The notes under the pieces are model-generated. The model worked only from the letters and a program-made list of their open reading frames with translations, was not told the DNA's origin and did not search any database. Positions 17,228-26,276 of a DNA stretch of 64,000 nt are shown here, piece by piece. The stretch spans positions 5,518,001 to 5,582,000 of the forward strand of contig NZ_JADOTX010000001.1 of the NCBI RefSeq assembly GCF_015751765.1. Reading direction: 5' to 3'. The position numbers and the translations under genes are program-made. The DNA is from Micromonospora ureilytica. GTDB lineage: Bacteria > Actinomycetota > Actinomycetes > Mycobacteriales > Micromonosporaceae. How positions within the stretch are numbered: position 1 is the first letter of the stretch; the number at the start of each line of letters is the position of its first letter.

Positions 17228-17940
17228 GTGTCCTCCTGGTTGGCGTCCCGCCGATACCGGCCCGACCCCGATCCGACGCCCTCCACCGGGCCGTGGTTCC
17301 CTGGCGTGACGCCGGGCACGCCCGTGATCGGGGCGGCAGGGGCCGCTCGGGTCGAAGGCGTCGCGACGGCAGTGGGGCGGAGATGCCCGAGCAGCACGGC
17401 CAGCCGCGCCCGACCTCGGGCGCACCGGCTCTTCACCGTCCCCTCGGCGACGCCGAGGATGCGGGCGACCTCGGCGACCGGATAGCCCTGTACGTCGACC
17501 AGCACCAGCGCGGCGCGTTGCTCAAGGGGCAGCGCGGCGAGCGCCTCGCGGACCACCAGCACGGTGTCGTGGTCCGTTGCCGGTGCCACCGGCTCCAGCC
17601 CGCCGGTGCCCGATCCGTCCTCGCCCCGGTTGCCGTCCGGCAGTGGCACGGTGGGGTGCGCCTGCCGGCGTCGGATCCGGTCCAGGCAGGCGTTGACCAC
17701 GATCCGGTGCAGCCAGGTCGTGACGGCGGAGTCACCGCGGAACCGGGCCGCCGCCCGATGAGCCGACAGCAGGGCGTCCTGGAGTGCGTCGGCGGCCTCC
17801 TCGCGGTCGCCGAGCGTCCGCAGGGCCACCGCCCACAACCGGTCCCGGTGCCGGTGGAACAACTCGGCGAAGGCGTCCCGGTCTCCGGCGACGTGCGCGC
17901 GCAGCAGCTCCAGGTCTCTTGCGGCGGCGCGCTCGTCCAT
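17224..17940 (-). CDS. sigM: ECF RNA polymerase sigma factor SigM
   Basis: 238 residues from ATG 17940. Region 2: DAFAELFHRHRDRLWAVALRTLGDREEAADALQDALLSAHRAAARFRGDSAVTTWLHRIVVNACLDRIRRR. Region 4: LAALPLEQRAALVLVDVQGYPVAEVARILGVAEGTVKSRCARGRARL. A ~50-residue Pro/Gly-rich tail after region 4 is an extra. ECF factors respond to envelope or redox stress; its neighbours are a membrane partner (overlapping 3') and trxBA. The pseudokinase gene ends 43 bp upstream. Confidence 0.93.
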   Translation of the reverse strand: MDERAAARDLELLRAHVAGDRDAFAELFHRHRDRLWAVALRTLGDREEAADALQDALLSAHRAAARFRGDSAVTTWLHRIVVNACLDRIRRRQAHPTVPLPDGNRGEDGSGTGGLEPVAPATDHDTVLVVREALAALPLEQRAALVLVDVQGYPVAEVARILGVAEGTVKSRCARGRARLAVLLGHLRPTAVATPSTRAAPAAPITGVPGVTPGNHGPVEGVGSGSGRYRRDANQEDT

Positions 17941-17983
17941 CACCGCGTCCAGTGCGTGCGATGCCCGGATCGTGGAGCCCGGC

Positions 17984-19591
17984 TCACGACCCCTGGACCG
18001 TAATCTCCTGCACCCCCAGCTTGAACCCATCCTCGGTCGGAGGCAACTCGGTGATCCAGAACAGCAGGTACTGGTATTTCTGGTCGGCGTCGAAGCCGTT
18101 GAACGTCATGGTGGTGCCGTCGTGGTCCTCGAACGGCTGGCCGATCGGGGTCTTGTAGCTCGCGACCAACTGCTTGTCACCGCTGGAGCTGGACTCCGGG
18201 TTGGTCGTGCCGGCGAGCAGTTGAGCGGACGCGCCGGTGGCCGACAGCACCGCCTGCACCGACCTGACGGTGTGCGGCTGGCCGAGGTCGATCCAGACGC
18301 CCATGCCCTTCTTCAGGTTGCCGAAGTTGGGCAGGTTTTTGTAGGTCTCGGTCTCCCAGCCCTTGTCCTCGTCACCGTCGATGACCTTCTCGGCGCCGTC
18401 GACCTCACTGCGGTCCTTGCTGTCCGGGTCGATGATCCGGACGTTCTTCACGGTCAGCTTGCGGGCAGTCGCCGCGGCCGGGGTGGCGTCGCCGGCCGGG
18501 GCACTGGAGGTCGGCGCGGCGACCGGGTTGGACTGCGGGTCCTTGTCCTCGCCGCCCAGCGCGATGATTCCGATCAGCAGACCGACCAGGGCGACGGCCA
18601 GCAGACCAGCGATGCCGACGGCGACCTTGCGACCCCCGGCCGCGGCCAGCGGCGACGGCTCTTCCCCGGTCTCGGCGGCGAACCGCAGCGGGCCGCTGTT
18701 GTCGAGGTAGTGCTCGTCCTCGGCCGGCACGTCCAGCCGCGCCAACTCGGCGGCGAGCACGTCGGAGGACGGCGGCGCGATCTCGGCGTCGAGTAGATCC
18801 ATGGTCAGGTCGTCCAGGTACGCCGGAACGCCCGCCCGAACCTGGCGGGGCGCAGCGATGGCGCCTCCGGCGTCCCGAACAGCGTCCGGGATGGCGGCGC
18901 GGCCGTGGCCGGCGGTGGCGCCGCGCAGCGGTGCCTCGGCGTGCGGCCAGGAACCGGTCAGCGCGAAGTAGAGGACACCGCCGACCGCCCGGATGTCGTT
19001 CTCCTGGCTGTCGGCGCCGTCGGTGCGGGCGTCGGCCAGGACCACGCGACCCTCGTCACTGATCATGACGGTGCCGGGGTGGACGTTGCCGTGCACCATG
19101 CCTGTGGCGTGCACCGCGGCGAGTGCGCTCGCGACGGCGTTGCCGATGGCGGTGGCCCGAGCCGGGTCCAGGGGGCCGTCGGCCGCCAGGTCCCGCATGG
19201 ACTGCCCGTCGACCCACTCGCGCACCACGTACGCCCGGTCGGCCTCGTCGATCGCGTCGTAGACGCCTACCAGGTTGGGGTGGATGACCCGGCTGGCCGC
19301 GACGGCCGCCTGAAGCATCTCGGTGGCGGAGTCGCCACCCGGGTAACGCAGCACCACGGCAACGGGACGGCGCAGGATGACGTCGACCCCGCGCCAGACC
19401 AGCCGACCCGCACTGTCGTTGTTGATGTGCTCAACCAGCTCGTACCGCTCGGCGAGGACTTCACCGGCCGTGGGAGCACCGAAGGTCATTACCGGAGGAG
19501 CGCTTTCGTCCGCCTCCTGACCCTCGCCGACCTGGGTCACCCGTCCTCCCTCGGTGATCGTGTCGATCGATGAACCCGAACTGCTGGGCAT
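17984..19591 (-). CDS. Membrane-anchored protein pseudokinase with extracellular domain
   Basis: 535 residues from ATG 19591; another ATG at 19705 is possible, but the extra 38 codons use rare codons and look non-coding. Residues ~50-290 are a Ser/Thr kinase fold (LAERYELVEHINNDSAGRLVWRGVDV) that has lost catalysis: the ATP lysine is gone in VAVVLRYPGG, the HRD loop reads MVHGNVHPGTVMI, and DFG reads LADAR. One membrane span follows (VAVGIAGLLAVALVGLLIGI, ~330), then an external sugar-binding-like beta domain (GVWIDLGQPHTVRSVQAVL). In M. tuberculosis this module is the C-terminal part of MviN (Rv3910), which recruits FhaA. Here it is a separate gene downstream of murJ. Confidence 0.85.
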   Translation of the reverse strand: MPSSSGSSIDTITEGGRVTQVGEGQEADESAPPVMTFGAPTAGEVLAERYELVEHINNDSAGRLVWRGVDVILRRPVAVVLRYPGGDSATEMLQAAVAASRVIHPNLVGVYDAIDEADRAYVVREWVDGQSMRDLAADGPLDPARATAIGNAVASALAAVHATGMVHGNVHPGTVMISDEGRVVLADARTDGADSQENDIRAVGGVLYFALTGSWPHAEAPLRGATAGHGRAAIPDAVRDAGGAIAAPRQVRAGVPAYLDDLTMDLLDAEIAPPSSDVLAAELARLDVPAEDEHYLDNSGPLRFAAETGEEPSPLAAAGGRKVAVGIAGLLAVALVGLLIGIIALGGEDKDPQSNPVAAPTSSAPAGDATPAAATARKLTVKNVRIIDPDSKDRSEVDGAEKVIDGDEDKGWETETYKNLPNFGNLKKGMGVWIDLGQPHTVRSVQAVLSATGASAQLLAGTTNPESSSSGDKQLVASYKTPIGQPFEDHDGTTMTFNGFDADQKYQYLLFWITELPPTEDGFKLGVQEITVQGS

Positions 19592-20036
19592 GTGGCTTCC
19601 CGCTCTGCCGTTGAAGGAACCGGCCGACCGGTGTCGACGCCCAGCGTCGGCCCCTGCCGTACCCGTCGAGAGCGACCTTACCCGGGTTGCCCGTCTCTCC
19701 GACATGTCATCTTCCCGCCGTACCTGGCGGGGTTCCGGCAGTCGGCGAACTCGTCCGGTTACGACCGTTGTCAGCCACGTTGCTGGCACATGTACTAGCT
19801 AATCTACGGCTTCACCGCAAGTGACCGACGCCGGGGCTGGGCTGGCGTGGCGCTCGCGCTGCCTCGTACGTTCCCACCGATCGGGTCGCCACCCTCAGCC
19901 GTACGGTTGGTTATCCACAGGCTGAAGCGGTAGCTGACCGGCGAATCGCGGAGTTATCCACAGGAGCATCCCCAGCCTGGTGATCCGCGGTGACGGTCCG
20001 TATGAGTGTCAACTTGTTGTAATCAGATGCTGGCGT
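19592..20036. other. 445-bp spacer between murJ and pseudokinase genes
   Basis: No gene recognised. Contains two perfect DnaA boxes (19911-19919, 19954-19962) and possibly the promoter of the pseudokinase-sigM unit. Third-position base use in the open frame at 19592-19705 does not look coding. Confidence 0.6.
19911..19962 (+). promoter_or_regulatory. Two DnaA boxes
   Basis: TTATCCACA occurs exactly at 19911-19919 and 19954-19962, both in the same orientation and 43 bp apart (about four helical turns), each followed by GG. Confidence 0.7.
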
Positions 20037-21788
20037 TCAGCGACCGAGGCGGCGGCGAACCATTCCGACCACCTCGGTGATCTCCCCGATCTTCAGCAGC
20101 ATGGCCAGACCCAGGTAGGTCCCGCCGATCACCGCACCACCGATCACGAGTTGCACGATCGCCTGAAGGCGGCTTGGCGTGGCATCCCCCGGCAGTAGCT
20201 TGACGACGATGAGGCCGACAAGGGCGGCACCGAGCGCCGCGACCAGGACCCGGCCGCCGGTCCGCATGATCTCGCCGAGGCCGATGCGGCCGACGCGGGG
20301 GCGAAGCAGCCAGGCGGACGCGATTGCTGCCGCCAGGTAGGAGACGGCATTGCCGATCATCATCCCGGCGCCGGCAAAGCTCGCCGAGAAGGCCACGAAG
20401 AGCACGATCTGCACGCCGATCCGCAGTGCCACCACGGGGATGTTGATCAGCGCGGGAGTGCGGGTGTCCGGTAGCGCGTAGAAGGCGAAGGTGAAGAGCT
20501 GGCTCACCGCGAACGGGACCAGCGCCAGCGCGGCGGCGAGCAACACGACGGAGGTAGCAGTGGCGTTGTCCTCGTTGAACGCGCCGAACCTGAACAGCGT
20601 GAACGCGATCGGGGTGGCGAGGACGGCGTAGCAGACCGCGATCGGGGCGAGCACCGCCGTGACCGTGCGGGTGCCCCGCGACAGGTCGGCGGCGACGTCG
20701 GCGTATCGGCCGTCGGCGGCGGCCGCGCTCATCCGGGGCATGAGCGCCGTGATGATCGAGACGGCGATGATGCCGTGCGCGGTCATCAGCAGCAGGAAGA
20801 CGTTGTTGTAGATCAGTGGGCCGGCCGCGTTCTCCTTGCCGGCCCGGTTCAACAGGTTGAACAGCACGATCAAGCCGACCTGGCTCACCGCGACGTAACA
20901 GATCATCCACGCGCCGAGCCGGCCCAGCTCGCGCAGGCCGAGGGCGCGGAAGTCGAAGCGCAGCTTCCAGCGGAAGCCGACCTTGCGCAGCGCCGGCAGC
21001 AGTCCCATCGCCTGAATGGCGACGCCGAGCAGGGTGCCACCGCCAATCAGCAGGATCCGCCCGGTGGTCATCTCCCCGGGCTTGACGATCTCCGCGCCGA
21101 AGATGGCGATGTAGAGGCCTGCGGTGCCGATCACCACGAGGTTGTTCAGAATCGGTGCCCACATCGGGGCGGCGAAGTGCCCCCGGGTGTTGAGCACCGC
21201 ACTGATCAGCGCGCTCAGCCCCGAGAAGAAGATCATCGGCAGCATCAGGCGTGCCAGTCCCGTGACCAGCTTCGAATACTCGCCGGTCGACTCACCGCTG
21301 CCGTAGAGCCAGGTCAGCGTCGAGGCGCCCACGACCGCGAGCAGCGCGGCCACGCCGAGGGCAAGAACCGCCAGGGTCAGCAGCCGCTGGGCGTACGCCT
21401 GGCCGCCGTCGGTGTCGACCTTGCGGCGGCGCACCAGCACCGGGATCAACACGCTGGTGAGCACGCCGCCGAGTAGGAACTCGTAGACCATGCCGGGCAG
21501 GATCTGTGCGGTGGTGTACGCGTCACCGACCAGCGCGCCGCCGAGCGCCGCGGCGATCACCAGGTTGCGCAGGAAGCCGGTGCCCCGGCTGACCAGGCTG
21601 CCGACCGCCATCACCGCGCTGTTGGTCGCCGCGCTCGCCTCGCCGACCTGCTCCTGCGGCGGCGCGGTCGACTCCATGGCCGGCTGGTTCAGCGGCTCGG
21701 CGGAGATGAACGTGGCGCCGTCCCCGGGACGGACGTCGGCGCCGCCATCGTTCGCGGCGTTGGCGCTGCGGTAGAGCCCGCCGCTCAT
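20037..21788 (-). CDS. murJ: Lipid II flippase MurJ (MviN)
   Basis: 583 residues from ATG 21788 (GGGAGGCTGGAG upstream). A ~55-residue soluble N-terminus precedes a MATE/MOP-type transporter with about 14 membrane helices. MurJ-like segments include AVMAVGSLVSRGTGFLRNLVIAAALG, DAYTTAQILPGMVYEFLLGGVLTSVLIPVL, LINIPVVALRIGVQIVLFVAF and the Arg-rich loops. It flips lipid-linked peptidoglycan precursor across the membrane. The gene ends at the final helix (LAMLLKIGEITEVVGMVRRRLGR), lacking the pseudokinase extension fused in mycobacteria. It diverges from pcnA across 126 bp. Confidence 0.93.
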   Translation of the reverse strand: MSGGLYRSANAANDGGADVRPGDGATFISAEPLNQPAMESTAPPQEQVGEASAATNSAVMAVGSLVSRGTGFLRNLVIAAALGGALVGDAYTTAQILPGMVYEFLLGGVLTSVLIPVLVRRRKVDTDGGQAYAQRLLTLAVLALGVAALLAVVGASTLTWLYGSGESTGEYSKLVTGLARLMLPMIFFSGLSALISAVLNTRGHFAAPMWAPILNNLVVIGTAGLYIAIFGAEIVKPGEMTTGRILLIGGGTLLGVAIQAMGLLPALRKVGFRWKLRFDFRALGLRELGRLGAWMICYVAVSQVGLIVLFNLLNRAGKENAAGPLIYNNVFLLLMTAHGIIAVSIITALMPRMSAAAADGRYADVAADLSRGTRTVTAVLAPIAVCYAVLATPIAFTLFRFGAFNEDNATATSVVLLAAALALVPFAVSQLFTFAFYALPDTRTPALINIPVVALRIGVQIVLFVAFSASFAGAGMMIGNAVSYLAAAIASAWLLRPRVGRIGLGEIMRTGGRVLVAALGAALVGLIVVKLLPGDATPSRLQAIVQLVIGGAVIGGTYLGLAMLLKIGEITEVVGMVRRRLGR

Positions 21789-21899
21789 CTCCAGCCTCCC
21801 AGGGGTACGTCGAGTCGGGCACCGACCCGCACGCCACAGACCATAGTCAACCCCCACCCGTTACCCGCGCCCGGCGGATCGGATCACACCCCGGCCCGA

Positions 21900-21905
21900 T
21901 AAGCT
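21900..21905 (+). promoter_or_regulatory. -10 element for pcnA
   Basis: TAAGCT lies 9 nt before the pcnA ATG with no Shine-Dalgarno between, suggesting a leaderless or nearly leaderless mRNA. Confidence 0.4.
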
Positions 21906-21914
21906 GGCGATCCC

Positions 21915-23375
21915 ATGTCCGAAGCCTCTGCTCCTCACGCCGCCGACCGCCGCGAACTCACCGCCGCGCAGCGCAACGCCGTCGCCGAATTGCTCCGGGT
22001 GTCCCCGGTCGCCGACGAGTTGGGCCGCCGCTTCGTCCGCGCCGGTCACGAGTTGCACCTGGTGGGCGGTTCGGTGCGGGATGCCCTGCTCGGTCGGCTC
22101 GGCGACGACCTCGACTTCTGCACCGACGCGCATCCCGACGAGACCCTGCGGATCATCAAGGGCTGGGCCGAGTCGATCTGGGAGACCGGTCGCGAGTTCG
22201 GCACCATCGGCGCTCAGCGCGACGGTCTCCGGCTGGAGATCACCACCTTCCGTGCGGAGTCGTACGACCAGGTCACCCGCAACCCGGTGGTGGTGTACGG
22301 CACCAGCCTCGACGAGGACCTGAAGCGGCGCGACTTCACGATCAACGCGATGGCGGTCAGCCTGCCGGAGCACCGGTTCACCGACCCGCACGGTGGGCTG
22401 GCCGACCTCTCGGCCAAGGTGATCCGTACCCCGAGCACGCCGGGTGAGTCGTTCGGTGACGACCCGCTGCGGATGTTGCGGGCCGCCCGGTTCGCTGCCC
22501 AGCTGCGTTTCGCCGTGCACCCGGACGTGCACGTGGCGATGACCGAGATGGCCGCCGACCTGGACCGGATCACCGCCGAGCGGATCCGCGACGAGTTCAC
22601 CAAGCTGCTCTGCGGCGCGGACCCGATCACCGGGCTGCGGCTGCTGGTCGACACCGGCCTGGCCGAGCGGTTCCTGCCGGAGCTGACCGGGCTGAAGCTG
22701 GAGATCGACGAGCACGCCCAGCACAAGGACGTCTACGAGCACACGTTGACGGTCGTCGAGAACGCGGTTTCGTACGAGGAGGAGGGCTGTGACTTCATCC
22801 TGCGGATGGCTGCCCTCCTGCACGACGTGGGCAAGCCGGCGACGAAGGCGGTCGGGTCCGACGGTCGGGTCAGCTTCCACCACCACGAGGTGGTCGGCGC
22901 CCGCCTGACCAAGGCCCGGATGAAGGCGATGCGGTACCCGAAGGAGGTCACCGCGAAGGTGACGGCGCTTGTCGCGTTGCACCTGCGCTTCTACGGGTAC
23001 GGGCGGGGCGAGTGGACCGACTCGGCGGTGCGACGCTACGTCGCCGATGCCGGTGACCTGCTGCCCCGCCTGCACAAGCTGACCCGCTCGGACTGCACCA
23101 CCCGTAACCGGCGCAAGGCGGCCCAGCTCGCGGCCGACTACGACGCGCTGGAGGATCGGATCGCCCGGATCGCCGCCGAGGAGGACCTGGCGCGGGTTCG
23201 ACCCGACCTGGACGGCAACGCGATCATGGAGCTGCTCGGCGTGCCGCCGGGGCCGGTGGTCGGGCGGGCGTGGAAGCACCTCAAGGAGCAGCGCCTCGAG
23301 CACGGCCCGCTGGACCGGGACGCCGCCGAGGCGGAGCTGCTGCGCTGGGCCCGCGCCGAGGGTCTCATCAGTTAG
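21915..23375 (+). CDS. pcnA: CCA tRNA nucleotidyltransferase
   Basis: 486 residues from ATG 21915. Class II nucleotidyltransferase head: ELHLVGGSVRDALLGRLGDDLDFCTDAHPDETL with the GGSVRD and DxD motifs, ETGREFGTIGAQ, VYGTSLDEDLKRRDFTINAMAVSL (ERRDFTxNA-like) and GDDPLRMLRAARFAAQLRF. A metal-dependent HD domain follows (ILRMAALLHDVGKPATK...FHHHEVVGA), typical of actinobacterial CCA-adding enzymes. It completes or repairs tRNA 3' CCA ends. The position beside murJ is conserved near actinobacterial origins. Confidence 0.93.
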   Translation: MSEASAPHAADRRELTAAQRNAVAELLRVSPVADELGRRFVRAGHELHLVGGSVRDALLGRLGDDLDFCTDAHPDETLRIIKGWAESIWETGREFGTIGAQRDGLRLEITTFRAESYDQVTRNPVVVYGTSLDEDLKRRDFTINAMAVSLPEHRFTDPHGGLADLSAKVIRTPSTPGESFGDDPLRMLRAARFAAQLRFAVHPDVHVAMTEMAADLDRITAERIRDEFTKLLCGADPITGLRLLVDTGLAERFLPELTGLKLEIDEHAQHKDVYEHTLTVVENAVSYEEEGCDFILRMAALLHDVGKPATKAVGSDGRVSFHHHEVVGARLTKARMKAMRYPKEVTAKVTALVALHLRFYGYGRGEWTDSAVRRYVADAGDLLPRLHKLTRSDCTTRNRRKAAQLAADYDALEDRIARIAAEEDLARVRPDLDGNAIMELLGVPPGPVVGRAWKHLKEQRLEHGPLDRDAAEAELLRWARAEGLIS

Positions 23376-23809
23376 TCCGCCGGCCGGGCTCGGTTGGTCG
23401 ACTCGGGTACGCCCTGGCGTCGCACCAGCTATCGGTAACCCACGGTAATTTCCCCAGGTCGTTCCCGGCGTTACCTTACTGGCTGGAACCATCTCTTGAC
23501 AGTGAGTCGGCTGCGCTGTCAATGTACAGCGGAATATTGATGATGAGCAGCACACGGGGGTGTGACGCGTGACCATCTACGCGCTGGAATCTTGCTGGCC
23601 GGCCCAATCGCGAGGGCAATCATCTGGCCGTTGGCGATCGGCCATCACGCTGAAGCCGTGATCGTCGGCATCTCTTTGGCATAGCCCCCTCTTCCCTGGT
23701 TCCGTTTGTCCTGTCGCACCGTTTGGTGTGCCAGGGCTTCGGTGCTGCGCCTCCCTGCTCAAGCTTGCCGGGGGCCGAAATCGGTCCACATTCACGAGAG
23801 GCGGTACGG
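23376..23809. other. 434-bp region upstream of the modular secreted protein
   Basis: Lower in GC than its surroundings. A possible promoter is TTGACA (23496-23501), 18-bp spacer, CAATGT (23520-23525), implying a ~280-nt leader. A short frame at 23572-23664 (about 30 codons) is open but unsupported. The ATCACG/CGTGAT arms near 23644-23662 could form a small hairpin. Confidence 0.45.
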
Positions 23810-26188
23810 TTGCATTATCAGGAACGTAATCGAACGGCAGTTGTAAAGTTGTTGGCAGTCCTTCTTCTCATGACCGCCGGAACGGTAGTTCCGGCTGGGG
23901 CTGTTCACGCCGACGCCGCAGGTAAGGGTGGCGACTACGTACCAATCAATCAGACTGTGCTGCTGGACACGCGCAGCGGTATTGGCGGCTACACCGGTCC
24001 TCGGGACGCAAATACAGTGGCCACGGTCAGCGCGCTCGGGGTTGGCGGCGTGCCGGCCAACGGGGTCAGCGCGCTATTGGTCGACGTGACGGCGATTAGT
24101 CCGACGGTCAACACCTTTGTGACTGTCTACCCGGACCAGACCACGAGGCCAGCGGCCTCATCGCTGAATGCCTCAACCGGCGAGGTCATCTCGAATTCGG
24201 TGGTGGTGAAGGTTGGGGCCAACGGCAAGATCGCCCTACACAACCAAGCCGGCAAGGTCAATCTGAAGCTGGACGTGCAGGGCTATTTCACGACCAACAC
24301 CGGCGGAATCGGCTCGGGCTTCGTGCCGATGGATCATTTTGTGATGGCCGATACCCGCACCCTCCCCCCAGTTTGGGTTGGGCCGGGTGAGCCGGGTGTG
24401 CCGCGGAAGCTGGCCAGCGGCGAAACTCGAAGCGTCACCCTGGTGCAGCGCAGGAGCTATGGAGAGAACATCACAATTCCGAGCGCTGCCAAGGCAGTGA
24501 TGGTGGACGTGGCCGTCCTCGGCGCAACCAGCGGGGGCTGGCTGACCATCGGTTCAGACAGTCATTCCGCCAGTGGCATTGATTATCGTCCCGGCAATAC
24601 CTCGATGGGGATGAGTGTAAAGCTCAAGGGTGACGGCAGCGCGGTAGTCCAGCTCGTCAACGCGGGATCGGCGATCGACGTCGTCATCACGGTGCAGGGA
24701 TATTTCACCGACGGCCCGACGACGGGGGCCGGGCTGCGCCCGGTGGACGCCAGCCGGCTGATCGACACCCGCAGTATCAATGGTGGGGCACCGATCGCGG
24801 CCGGTGCCAGTCTTGACGTCGCTGTCGGCGGCACCAATCGCCTGCCGGTCCGAGGTGTCGCTGGCGTTGTCCTCAACGCCACAGCCGTCAGTCCTACCGC
24901 AAGCGGGGCCTTCAGCGTCGTAGAAGGATCCGTGGGGATACATCCCCCTACCCTCGGTCCGGTGCTTCAATTCAACACCGGTCAATCAGCCCGATCCAGC
25001 CTCCTGGTGGCGAAGGTCAACTCCGAGGGCAAGGTGCGCTTCCGCAACGCCTCCAGTGGCACCGTGCATCTGGTGGTCGATCTTCAGGGCTGGTTCGCCG
25101 ACGCGGTGACCCCCCTGCCGATTGCCACGTACTCCCGAACGTCGGTGCTCCAGGCCAAGCCTTCCGGTACCGCCGTCGGACCCATCGAGTACGCCTTCGT
25201 GGACAACTTGGGGCAACTGCGGATCGGTCACCAGAGCGATCCTGACAGTTTCTTCAACATCCAGTGGACCGCCGCTTCCGGGTTTGAGGCTCTTACCGGG
25301 CAGCCTGCGCTGAATCAGCCTGGCGGCAAGCCCGTCCAGGTGGCCGCCCGGCACACCAACGGCACCATCTGGGCCGGCAGCCAGACCGCTGAGGGCGCGG
25401 CGACCTGGGGACCGGTTGCCACAGTCGGTGGATCGATGGCTGGCCCGCCGACGGCAACAGTGCTCAGCGATGGCACGAGTGTCATCTTCGGCACCGACGT
25501 CGACGGCCGGCTCTGGCACTACCGACAGTCGGGCACCAGCCCCTCCTGGGCGAGCCTGGGTAGCGCCGGCCTCGTGGGTTCGGTCACGGCTGTCAACATC
25601 GACACTGGCCTGCGAATCATCGGCACCACCGCTGCCGGTTCGGTCAAGACCGCCGTCTACACCAACGACGGCTCCTTGTCGCCCTGGGTGGATCTCGGAG
25701 GCACAGTCACCGGTGCTCCTGCGGCGCTCGTCTACCCCGGTTACCGTACGGCCATCTTCGCCCGTGCCGACGACGGCTCAGTCGTGGTGAAGCAGCAGAA
25801 CCTCAGCGGTGTGTGGTCATCCAGCTGGAACGGCATCGGCGCTCAGATCGCCGCCGGACCACCCGCCGTGATCCTCGACCCCGTACTCGGACGGACGGCG
25901 GTGGTGGTGCGGGGTTCGGACAACGAGATCTACCGGGTCTTCGAGGCATCTCCCGGCTCGGGTGCCTGGGGCGACTGGGCGCGCGTCAATCCGGACTCCA
26001 GCGACCAGGCCGCAACCGACCCGACTGTCAGCCCGATCATCAACAGCAGTGGCAACGGGTGGGTGATCGTCTACCGGAACGCCAACGACGCCACGCGAGT
26101 CTACGAGCGTCAGGTTCCCTCAGCTGGTGTCTCGGTCGCATCAGCGGGGGAGTTCTCCGGTCACACGGTGCCGGCGCCTCCCGCCTGA
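23810..26188 (+). CDS. Secreted modular repeat protein with C-terminal propeller-like domain
   Basis: 792 residues from TTG 23810 preceded by GAGAGG. An Arg-containing N-terminus and a hydrophobic stretch (LLAVLLLMTAGTVVPAGA) ending near HADA form a signal peptide. Three tandem ~140-residue modules follow. Each opens with VP/RP...LDTR-like sequence (VLLDTRSGIGG; VMADTRTLPP; RLIDTRSINGG) and ends D-V/L-QGYF/WF (LDVQGYFTT; ITVQGYFTD; VDLQGWFAD). The last ~320 residues have repeated Trp/Gly blades (GTIWAGSQ, GRLWHYRQ, GSVVVKQQ, NEIYRVFEA) suggesting a sugar-binding beta-propeller. A surface-adhesion or wall-binding role is inference. Codon use is visibly less GC-biased than neighbours. Confidence 0.75.
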   Translation: MHYQERNRTAVVKLLAVLLLMTAGTVVPAGAVHADAAGKGGDYVPINQTVLLDTRSGIGGYTGPRDANTVATVSALGVGGVPANGVSALLVDVTAISPTVNTFVTVYPDQTTRPAASSLNASTGEVISNSVVVKVGANGKIALHNQAGKVNLKLDVQGYFTTNTGGIGSGFVPMDHFVMADTRTLPPVWVGPGEPGVPRKLASGETRSVTLVQRRSYGENITIPSAAKAVMVDVAVLGATSGGWLTIGSDSHSASGIDYRPGNTSMGMSVKLKGDGSAVVQLVNAGSAIDVVITVQGYFTDGPTTGAGLRPVDASRLIDTRSINGGAPIAAGASLDVAVGGTNRLPVRGVAGVVLNATAVSPTASGAFSVVEGSVGIHPPTLGPVLQFNTGQSARSSLLVAKVNSEGKVRFRNASSGTVHLVVDLQGWFADAVTPLPIATYSRTSVLQAKPSGTAVGPIEYAFVDNLGQLRIGHQSDPDSFFNIQWTAASGFEALTGQPALNQPGGKPVQVAARHTNGTIWAGSQTAEGAATWGPVATVGGSMAGPPTATVLSDGTSVIFGTDVDGRLWHYRQSGTSPSWASLGSAGLVGSVTAVNIDTGLRIIGTTAAGSVKTAVYTNDGSLSPWVDLGGTVTGAPAALVYPGYRTAIFARADDGSVVVKQQNLSGVWSSSWNGIGAQIAAGPPAVILDPVLGRTAVVVRGSDNEIYRVFEASPGSGAWGDWARVNPDSSDQAATDPTVSPIINSSGNGWVIVYRNANDATRVYERQVPSAGVSVASAGEFSGHTVPAPPA

Positions 26189-26208
26189 TTCGGTCAGTGT
26201 CGTGAACC

Positions 26209-26246
26209 GACGGCTCCCGTCACCTCTACCGGTGGCGGGAGCCGTC
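26209..26246. terminator. Bidirectional terminator
   Basis: 11-bp stem GACGGCTCCCG (26209-26219) / CGGGAGCCGTC (26236-26246) followed by TTTC, between the convergent secreted-protein and flotillin genes. Confidence 0.75.
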
Positions 26247-26276
26247 TTTCGATTCGCTCGACAGATCGCGAAGGCG

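Noticed and set aside
14873..17485. 870-codon forward frame across trxB and the anti-sigma gene
   Set aside because: Antisense to clearly identified trxA, trxB and sigM-partner genes; no homology features and no ribosome-binding site.
19592..19705. N-terminal extension of the pseudokinase from ATG 19705
   Set aside because: Several rare AGA/GTA/AGG-type codons and reduced third-position GC compared with the following codons; kept only as an alternative start.
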